A stretch of 64,000 bases of DNA from the IMG/VR virus record IMGVR_UViG_3300018080_000112, positions 79,942 through 143,941 of that record, one strand, 5' to 3'. Shown piece by piece: positions 49,658 to 57,800 of this stretch. This DNA is from a virus. The notes under the pieces were generated by a model. That model was given only the letters and a program-made list of their open reading frames with translations. It made no database searches and was not told the origin of the DNA. Position numbers and translations under genes: made by a program. The stretch's first letter is position 1; each line of letters opens with the position of its first letter.

Positions 49658-51496
49658 TCATTTATCGTCCCAATCATCTACAGTAAACCTTCCGCCGATT
49701 ATCTCATCACTTTGCTGAATCCCGATCAAGATGCGCCTTGTCAAGCTGTCTTGATTCAACAAGCCCACATCTTTCTGAAGATCGCGACCTTCATCTACCT
49801 TTGTACGTCGCGCCCGGTACTCTACCGGCAAACCACCCGGACAGAAGGACAACCCATATTCGTCCTCAAGGTTCTGAACCAGTAATGTATAGAGACCCCA
49901 AGGCGTATGAATCGCCGTATCCAAATACACGAAGCGGGGGTTACCTTCGCCAAGGCGTTGTTCGGGCTGTTCAGGGTCTACAGGAGCCTTGAACTGTTGC
50001 GGGAGCACTCGCTTGACCACAACCGGTTCTTCGTCACCCTGAGCTTGTATGACGTAATTTGAGGGTGTTCTCAGTGGGGTTCCATCACGGACAGGTCCGG
50101 TGAACTCCACCAGCAAAATATCTTCGGCAATCGGAACAACCCGCTTGAGAGAGACACAATCCGCAGTCAAGAAACAGCAAATCTCTTCCGCGCTGTTCCC
50201 TTCCATATCGTCCACCATAATCCGGAAACAAACCTTGCTGTCTGCGTCCCATAGCGGGTCAGTGGTCGGTCGATTGATCGTGACTGTGTAAACACCTGGA
50301 CTTGGCGAGATAATGGACCCGGAAAAGTTCAGCAACCAGATAGATCCATTCTGGAGAATCTGTGTCCAAGGTCCAATCGTATCAGGTCCGTAATAAACTT
50401 GCAGTGTCGAAAGGTCCACATCACTATCTGTGTCCACAATCTGGAAACTGAACGCCGTGTTTCGAGGAGCACGCCGCTCGTCACCTTCTGTCAAGCCAAG
50501 ACCACACTCTGGATCTTCGTTGATGATGTCCGGCTCGTCATTGTCCTTGTGCTCCATCGTAAAGGAGCACTCATGAATCGTCTCGTTCCCATCCAGGTCC
50601 AGGACCCGCGTCTTGATCAAAACAATATCATCACTCTGGATGTATCCAGCCGGAACCGTGATCGAAACATCTCGGTCAAGAAGAGGGTCAACACCCGGCG
50701 TTATCACACATGTGATGGTCGGCGCATGTGGTTGCAGCGCACCGTCTCGGATCTTGAGAAGAGAACCGCCGTACTGCGATGTAACACTCAACCAAATCAC
50801 AATCGAAGCATCATCAATACCAGAGCCGCCCGTTGGGTACGGAAGATCTTGTATGCTGTACGTGATGTTAGTGAGCGGGAGAGCAACCCCCACAGATGTA
50901 CAAGCCGGATTGTAGTTGTACACCCGTGGAGGCTCCTCTTCCTTACTCTCAAGATACCAGGAGCCACTTCCGTAACCACCCGCCATTGAACCTTCGCTGA
51001 TGCTCATCCCTTCGTGCGGCTCTTCGTCCAGCCCGTTGGGAAAAACATCATTGCTGTTCAAGCGGTCAACCAAAACCCCGTCCTGGCTGTTGATCTGGTT
51101 CACCCCTAACAGGTCCCGGTTGTTCCAGGAGCCGACTGTGATCGGAACCTCATTCCCGGTCCCTGATTCGGACCCGAACACCGTTGTTGTCTTTGCTCTG
51201 TAGTGATACACACCCGGAGTAGGAGGAATGTCCACATAGAAAAACGAGTCCCGGACCACACCGGACACATCTGACCATGTGAGACCCAAATCATCAGACC
51301 GCTCAACCACGAATCCGTCATACCCAGAAGGCAATAATGACAACTGAGGAGCCGAGAGTTGGATCAATGCGGATGCGCTGATACCAGTCAAAGACGAATA
51401 CCGGTCCAATGGTTGTGTGTAAACCAAAATATCAGGGATGATCGGCTGATCATCGCCAGGTATGTCTATTTGAAACTGATACCAGCGGAACGCCAT
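49658..51496 (-). CDS. Virion protein with Ig/FN3-like beta domains
   Basis: A 612-residue protein, ATG behind AGGAGATACC. Residues about 30-130 show a fibronectin-III-like pattern (SAPQLSLLPSGYDGFVVERSDDLGLTW, GVYHYRAKTT). Further beta-rich domains with SITVPAGYI and DVDLSTLQVYYG patterns follow, and a C-terminal domain with VDEGRDLQKDV. Such domains are common in phage tails and necks as surface-binding decorations. No enzymatic motif. Position in the virion unit supports a structural role. Confidence 0.72.
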   Translation of the reverse strand: MAFRWYQFQIDIPGDDQPIIPDILVYTQPLDRYSSLTGISASALIQLSAPQLSLLPSGYDGFVVERSDDLGLTWSDVSGVVRDSFFYVDIPPTPGVYHYRAKTTTVFGSESGTGNEVPITVGSWNNRDLLGVNQINSQDGVLVDRLNSNDVFPNGLDEEPHEGMSISEGSMAGGYGSGSWYLESKEEEPPRVYNYNPACTSVGVALPLTNITYSIQDLPYPTGGSGIDDASIVIWLSVTSQYGGSLLKIRDGALQPHAPTITCVITPGVDPLLDRDVSITVPAGYIQSDDIVLIKTRVLDLDGNETIHECSFTMEHKDNDEPDIINEDPECGLGLTEGDERRAPRNTAFSFQIVDTDSDVDLSTLQVYYGPDTIGPWTQILQNGSIWLLNFSGSIISPSPGVYTVTINRPTTDPLWDADSKVCFRIMVDDMEGNSAEEICCFLTADCVSLKRVVPIAEDILLVEFTGPVRDGTPLRTPSNYVIQAQGDEEPVVVKRVLPQQFKAPVDPEQPEQRLGEGNPRFVYLDTAIHTPWGLYTLLVQNLEDEYGLSFCPGGLPVEYRARRTKVDEGRDLQKDVGLLNQDSLTRRILIGIQQSDEIIGGRFTVDDWDDK

Positions 51497-51537
51497 TGTG
51501 GTATCTCCTGATTATACTGTTTGACGCCACACCAAAA

Positions 51538-51550
51538 GTTAGGACCTAAC
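51538..51550. promoter_or_regulatory. Palindrome GTTAGGWCCTAAC (copy 10)
   Basis: Begins one base after the TAG stop of the acidic protein gene. A TATAAT lies about 20 nt downstream of it in the leader of the FN3-like gene, but without a good -35. Confidence 0.75.
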
Positions 51551-51551
51551 C

Positions 51552-52094
51552 CTATTCGTCTTTTGATGCCTCGTCATCTTCCTCTTTCTTTGCCGGTTTC
51601 TTCTTCGCCGCCTTCTTCGCCTCTTCCAGACGTTTCTGAAGCTCGATGATTTTATCTTCCGGGTCCGCTTCGTCCTCTTCATCCTCTTCCGAAGACCCTT
51701 CCTCTCCTTCGTCCTTGGTGCCGTCCCCTTCAGAAGAACCTTCGTCGCCAGTCTCGTCACCGTCCTCCGCCTCGATCTCCGCAAGAAGAGCGTCCGTGTC
51801 GTCCTCTTGTTCCTGCGCCGGTTGCGGGTTCACAAGGCTCTGGTAGATGCGCTGGAACATCTCGTTCTTACCGTCGAACCCAAAGACCTCGATCAGCAAG
51901 AACAAGATGAAGTCACCATTGGAGGCAAAACCGAAGCGGCTGACGTTCATCCCGCCGGTGAAGACCACCATCCGATCAGCCTTCATCAAGCCTTTGATGA
52001 ACTCCTTCTTCTGTTTCGCATGTTGCGCTTTCGCCTGTTGTTCCTGTGTGGGTGCTTTAGTTTGCTTGTTCTTTTTCTTGTTCTTGTTACTCAT
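51552..52094 (-). CDS. Small protein with acidic tail
   Basis: A 180-residue protein, ATG behind AAGGAG. Lys-rich N-terminus (KNKKKNKQTK), compact middle (about 30-95: MVVFTGGMNVSRFGFASNGDFILFLL), then an extremely acidic run of Glu/Asp/Ser/Gly, and a short Lys/Ala-rich end (EEAKKAAKKKPAKKEEDD). Charge-block layout suggests electrostatic binding, for example a tail or capsid assembly factor. No family recognised. Confidence 0.65.
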   Translation of the reverse strand: MSNKNKKKNKQTKAPTQEQQAKAQHAKQKKEFIKGLMKADRMVVFTGGMNVSRFGFASNGDFILFLLIEVFGFDGKNEMFQRIYQSLVNPQPAQEQEDDTDALLAEIEAEDGDETGDEGSSEGDGTKDEGEEGSSEEDEEDEADPEDKIIELQKRLEEAKKAAKKKPAKKEEDDEASKDE

Positions 52095-52262
52095 GTGAGT
52101 CCAACTCCTTCAGATTAAACAATCCCGGTCAAACCGACCATACTAACTCGCGACTGTTCATAAACAGCCGTACCTCAATCGAAAACATAATATATCAAAG
52201 AGATCACAAAACAAAAGATAAATCAAACCTTTCATCAAACCGAAAGAACAGACCCTTGGAAA

Positions 52263-52454
52263 TCAAGGATTTTCCAAAGCATCGATTTCAGACTCCAACG
52301 TGCTGTTTTCCGCCTCTACCGCATCAATCTCCGCCTGCAACTCCTCGGCTGTTTTTTCATCTTGCGCCGCTTCCAACTCCTTCTTCCTTGCCTTCAAGTG
52401 TTCCTTTTTCTTCTCCGCCGCGACAAGCTGACCCTTTAACCCTTCGTTTGCCAT
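52263..52454 (-). CDS. Small coiled-coil protein
   Basis: Start chosen at MANEGLKGQ behind AGGA (63 residues); the ORF continues 12 codons upstream into the fibre gene end. Almost entirely a Glu/Lys/Leu coiled coil (LVAAEKKKEHLKARKKELEAA, then ELQAEIDAVEAEN). Following the fibre gene, it may be a small assembly or trimerisation factor. The 168-bp gap to the next gene holds no gene that I can see; two short inverted repeats without T-runs lie in it. Confidence 0.6.
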   Translation of the reverse strand: MANEGLKGQLVAAEKKKEHLKARKKELEAAQDEKTAEELQAEIDAVEAENSTLESEIDALENP

Positions 52455-52471
52455 TCTTTTCTGTCCTCTTA

Positions 52472-54829
52472 TTACGCAATAAACGTCCAAGTTCCGCCAC
52501 GCATCTGATATATGGCTTGTGTGGCTGATGTTTTCATGTACAAGGAACCATCCGCCGCTGCAGGAGAACTACCACCACCAACTCCGGCGGTTCCAAAGAT
52601 AAGTTGGGGCACCGCAGAAGGAGCAGAAGATGCATTTCCAAAGTTCAGAGCCACGGTTACATTCGTCCTACCAAAACCGCCACGACAATAAACCTCACTC
52701 GCCTCCAATTCCACCTTACCCGTTGTATTGTTTCCCCACACATAACAAACAGCGCTTGTGCCGGACGGATATAATACTAAATTACCAGACGAAGTACTGA
52801 AATTGCTCGAACCATTCGCATCAAGACTAATACCACCACCGGAAGTTGCATCCAGATGAATACCGCCAGACCCCCCGTTGATGTCAACCGAACCGCCAGT
52901 GCTCGTGGCGTTCAAGAAAATATCATAACCATTGATCGTCGTTAGTGTGATATTCCCTACCGATGTGTCCAGCGTAATAGTTCCACCGGCATTCAGATCA
53001 ATATCACCACCGGTAGTTGTGGCATTAAGAACGATCTGTCCGCCCGTGCTTGAGCTATTCAGAGTGATATTTCCAGAGGATGAGTTCGTCAACGTCATCC
53101 CATCATCAGAAGTAAGGCTCAACGTGGCATCAGAATCAATATACAGGTCTGCACCAGCACCAACCGTCGTAATATCAAGATCCCATCCGTTTGCACTTCG
53201 AACAGACTGCAAACCGCCAGACCTCAAATACATACCCTGGTTTGTTCCTGTGGTTAACTCCATGACTCCGCCAGAATCCATGTCGATTCGACCGCCAGTT
53301 GACTGGATGTACAATTGACTACCACAAGTTAAATTACAGGTCCCCGTTCCACCATCGATACTAAACCACCCGCCAGTCCCCGTTGAATCAATGGTGACCC
53401 CGCCAGTCCCGGCGTTAATATCTACCTGTCCACCAGATCCCGTCGCACTCAAAACAAGATCCGCATTCGTTCCCGTTGCTGATAAAGTGAGGTTACCTGT
53501 CGTGGTTGTGAAGTTACTAGCACCAGAAGCATCAATGCTAATAAAACCACTAGGGGAATCAATGGTGACACCGCCCGTACCGGCGTCAATGTTCACTTGT
53601 CCGCCGGACCCCGTTGCACTCAACAAAAGATCTGCATTCGTACCAGATGCCGACAAGGTGAGGTTTCCAGAGGTAGTCGTGAAGTTACTCGCACCGGAAG
53701 CATCAAGGCTAATTACACCACCCGAAGTTGCGTCCAGGTACATACCACCGGAACCTGCATTTATATCAACGGAACCACCGGTGCTCGTGGCATTGAGAAA
53801 AATATCATAACCATTGATTGCTGTCAGCGTGATGTTGCCCACGGTGGTATCAAGGGTCATCGCACCATTCGAGTTAACATCCAAGACACCCCCGGATGTG
53901 ATCGAAATAGTACTGCTCGCACCTGTCGTGAGTAAACCCACTGTACCGGATGTATTGGTATTGAAGAGAGATGTGGTCGCTCCTGAAGATGAAACACTGG
54001 TTGTTCCAGAAGACCCCAAAGAAGCACCTCCAGTGCCTCCGTTTAAGCTAACCAATCCTCCCGATGTTTGAGCATAAACATAAAAACCACCGCCGGTTGC
54101 CGAATTCGTTATGACAATGTTTCCAGATGCCGAGTTGTCCAGCGTAATGCCTTCGTCAGCATCCATATCAAGCGTTCTGTCGGAATTGATGGAAATATCC
54201 GCGCCGCTCCCCACGGATTGAATATCAACATCATACCCGTTAGCGCTTCGTAATGACGCCGCGCCCCCGCTGTACAACCGCAAAGCGGCGTTTGTTCCAG
54301 ACGTGATCTCCATGATGCCAGACGAATCAATGTCCAGTTGTCCGTTATAGTAATACTGACCAATACCAGACAACTGACCGCCGTCAGTCAACACCCCCAC
54401 AGAGTTCTGGATCGTCTTTCCACCGGTCCCATTGAAGCGAGCAAGCGCATGATCAGTCGAAGATGCCGGACCCACAACATCACCAGATGCCGCACCTGTG
54501 CTGATTGTTTGCCAACCGCTATTGTACAACTGTAGTTGTGCGGTCGTTGTATTCCACACGAGCATTCCATTTGCAGGCGAAAGGTAGCCCCTCTGCGTTG
54601 TGTTAAACGGCGCAACTTGCAAAGCGGACCCCAGACCCCCAGACGCACCCGCTTCGCCTATGACAAGCCCCCCGTTGCCATCCTTGCTCAAGCTCGCAGA
54701 CTTGATTCCACTCAGTCCATAATGGATCGTATGGGATTGATTTGTACGAACAGGACCGTGTTCACCAGACGCGGGATCTCCCGTCGTGTATGTCGATCCT
54801 GGATATCCTAAACCTACAAAATCAGGCAT
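52472..54829 (-). CDS. Repeat-rich tail fibre protein
   Basis: A 785-residue protein behind GGGAG. The N-terminal about 110 residues match the fibre at 54859-60363 (HTIHYG, then GGLVIGE and GMLVWNTTTAQLQLYNSGW): a shared attachment part. From about 140 on it is made of short Ser/Thr/Gly/Asp units with alternating strands (GNITLTTINGYDIFLNATST, GGSVDINAGSGGMYLDA), several of them near-identical duplicates, consistent with a long beta-helical shaft. The C-terminus carries a short compact domain with a GGTWTFIA end. Receptor binding cannot be located. Gene-internal duplicates make the shaft prone to recombination. Confidence 0.8.
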   Translation of the reverse strand: MPDFVGLGYPGSTYTTGDPASGEHGPVRTNQSHTIHYGLSGIKSASLSKDGNGGLVIGEAGASGGLGSALQVAPFNTTQRGYLSPANGMLVWNTTTAQLQLYNSGWQTISTGAASGDVVGPASSTDHALARFNGTGGKTIQNSVGVLTDGGQLSGIGQYYYNGQLDIDSSGIMEITSGTNAALRLYSGGAASLRSANGYDVDIQSVGSGADISINSDRTLDMDADEGITLDNSASGNIVITNSATGGGFYVYAQTSGGLVSLNGGTGGASLGSSGTTSVSSSGATTSLFNTNTSGTVGLLTTGASSTISITSGGVLDVNSNGAMTLDTTVGNITLTAINGYDIFLNATSTGGSVDINAGSGGMYLDATSGGVISLDASGASNFTTTSGNLTLSASGTNADLLLSATGSGGQVNIDAGTGGVTIDSPSGFISIDASGASNFTTTTGNLTLSATGTNADLVLSATGSGGQVDINAGTGGVTIDSTGTGGWFSIDGGTGTCNLTCGSQLYIQSTGGRIDMDSGGVMELTTGTNQGMYLRSGGLQSVRSANGWDLDITTVGAGADLYIDSDATLSLTSDDGMTLTNSSSGNITLNSSSTGGQIVLNATTTGGDIDLNAGGTITLDTSVGNITLTTINGYDIFLNATSTGGSVDINGGSGGIHLDATSGGGISLDANGSSNFSTSSGNLVLYPSGTSAVCYVWGNNTTGKVELEASEVYCRGGFGRTNVTVALNFGNASSAPSAVPQLIFGTAGVGGGSSPAAADGSLYMKTSATQAIYQMRGGTWTFIA

Positions 54830-54858
54830 AGGTCTGACTCCCTATTGAGTTGAAATTA

Positions 54859-57800
54859 TCAAGTCTGGCGACCGACAACAGTCCACGTAGCGGTTGTGTT
54901 ATTCCCGGTGTTGATATAAAGCTTCCCGTTGACCACATCGATCCACAGGGTTCCTTTTCCATAACCGCCAACAGCGGCGGGAACACCGCCCCATGCAAAC
55001 TTTAGATTTCCACCGCCCGTTGGCGACGTGGTGCCTGTGAACGTGACCTCATCATCATCCGCCCCGAGCACAAGACCCTTACCAGCAACGCCAGCATTCC
55101 CGCGTGTTCCTGCACCCGTGGGTATTCCAGCATACATGGAAACATTTCCAGTGGTCCCTGTGGTTGTCGTGCCGGAGTAAATAGATACCGCACCCGTGTC
55201 TCCCGTTCCAAGAGTACCACCAGACACAAGATTCACAGCGCCCGTGTCTGCAGAGTTACCCGCCGGAACAATCGCACCAGAGGAGAACGTTACAACCCCT
55301 GTACCCGAAGATGTGGAAGTTGGAATAATACCGCTATAAATCAAAACAGAACCACTTGCCCCATCAGAGGCACCACTTCCGCCGATACCCGAGGAGATAT
55401 TGATGCCACCACCCGCACCGCCGTTCCCGCCACCGGTTGAATTGCCTCCGATACCACCGAACAGGTAAACAGCACCTCCAGCGCCTCCAGCACCACCCGT
55501 CGCTGTCGCTCCTCCAGCACCACCGTAGAGACGGCTATTACCACCGACACCTCCAGCACCGACCGTTCCTGTCCCGCCAATGCCACCTTGAATAATAGCA
55601 CCCATACCGGCTGTATCATTCGCCGCGACAGAAGACTGAATATAGAACGTTTTTGCATCCGGATTACCAGATGTGAGCGTGCTTCCAATGTGCGTGTAAT
55701 CAGTGCTTGATCCCGTCGCTACATTCGTGAGTCGAATCGGCACGTCATAATGGATATCCATCGCCCGGTCAAGGTTAAGATCATACGCAGACCCGACCTG
55801 TGTTCCATTTGTAGCACCGGATTTTCCAAGGACTGAAATACCGTAATTTGTTCCTGTACTGAGGTTCCAGGAACCCATGGTGGAATAATCGACAATCATT
55901 CCATAATGGAACCCTGTGTAAGTGTCCGTTCCCTCACTATCATCGAACTGAATGTAAAGAACAGGAGCCGTATTTGATGAGTTGTATCGCTCTTGCAGAT
56001 ATAACGTGTTGTCCGCCGCCGCCGTATGCTCAAGCTCGACGGGTCCTGAGTCCACATTGATCTTCTTACCTACGCCCGGACCACCATAATCATAAGCTTG
56101 ATCCAGCGTTCCGCCGCCACCCGTAGAAGCACCGCCGATGATTTGCCAGCCTGCACCCGTATAAGCGTAGAGGTCATCGTTGGTGTCGTCGTAAACAAGG
56201 TCACCTGTTTGCTGATAGGTCGGAATTGTTGGAATGCTTGCCCCGGCATAAGTGGGGACTTGTAAACCTATATTGCGAGTTCCGTTATGGGTTTCCACAA
56301 ACTGGAAATGAGCATAAGAGTACAAGATGGGTTCATCAGAGTTGTTGCCTACGATAACACTTGTCGTCTCTTGATCTGCAATGTAGACAATACCATGATT
56401 ACCGGGAGAACTAGAAACAAGCCCCGCTCCACCACGTACATAAGCATCGCCGCCAGCACCATCCGTCACAGAAAGAGACTCACCACCTTCAAGATAAGCA
56501 TCGCCGCCCGTTCCATCTACGACTCGATTCTGACCGCCTGCAACAAGAGCATCACCAGGAAGATTCCCGGCAACATTCAGCGCGGGTCCGCCAAGCATCG
56601 AAGCATCCCCGGACTGGACACCACCAATTGAATTCTCATCGAATCCACCTAAAATAAGAACAGGACCTCCATCTCCAGGCGAGCCACCACCGGCATAAGC
56701 ACCAGGCGTTCCACCAACGATAGAAACAGGACCACCTGTACCAGAAGTTCCGGAACCGAGAGTTTCTTCGCCACCTTGACCACCAAAAATGGAAACACCA
56801 CCTCCGACAGCAGATGTTGTGTTGTTTGTGTTTCCGATACCGCCTGTACCACCACCTAACTGAATATCACCGCCGCGCTCTGCAATACCACCTGAAGTTG
56901 TAGATGCGTTTCCTCCTGTACCACCCGCTAGAACAACCGTTCCACCAATACCCGCTGGAGTCGAGCCAGAAGCATCTGCGGCGGCTCCTGCACCTATCGC
57001 GATGGTATGACCGAGTTCATCCGCCACAGTGTGCGCAACACACCCCAGTGTCATTTCTCGCGCTGCATTATCCCAATACCAGTAAGCATCCAAACCGGTT
57101 CCGAAATTAGCCTTTATGCCGTCCTCGTGGCGACTGTCAACACCGAATGAGACCCAATTGCTCGAAGCATCAAAGGTCAGATAATCCGTTGCCGTTTCCC
57201 GGATGATAAAAGCACTGGCGTTCCCTGGATCGAGATACATGAGATGTGTAGCGCTCGCCACAGAGCCATAGACGATTGAACTGGTGTGCTGGTTGCCCAG
57301 GTATAGGACACCATCTGTTCCGCCGCCTGCAGTCCCTGCACCACCATCTACATAGGCGTTTCCACCGTTTCCTGTACCACTTGACGAACCACCACGAAGA
57401 TAGGTTGTTCCTCCAGCGGTCGCCGCCCCTGTTGCAGGTCCACCTTCGACCGTTGTCGTACCGGCGGTTCCTGTCGTGACACCACCCGCCGCAACAGACA
57501 AATTTCCGGATGTTCCAGATGTTACACTACCGGATTTCAGGAACACATTCCCGGAGTTTCCAGTTCCCTGATTGTCTCCAGAAGAAAGAGTCAACACACC
57601 AGAAGCATTTGAACCGCTCGTTATAAAGCCTGTGATCAATTGTACTGGATGTGTGGCGGATGTACCTGAAGTAGTGCCAATATCAAACAAATTCGCCGCC
57701 GTAAATACGATGTTACCTTCGTCATTGTCACCAAACGAGGCATACATTCCGTCTTCAAAACGAAGCGCTGTAAGAGATGGATTTGTGTTATCCAGAATAA

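Noticed and set aside
51496-51537. TATAAT in the leader of the FN3-like gene as a host promoter
   Set aside because: The -10 is good but no -35 resembling TTGACA lies at 16-18 nt.
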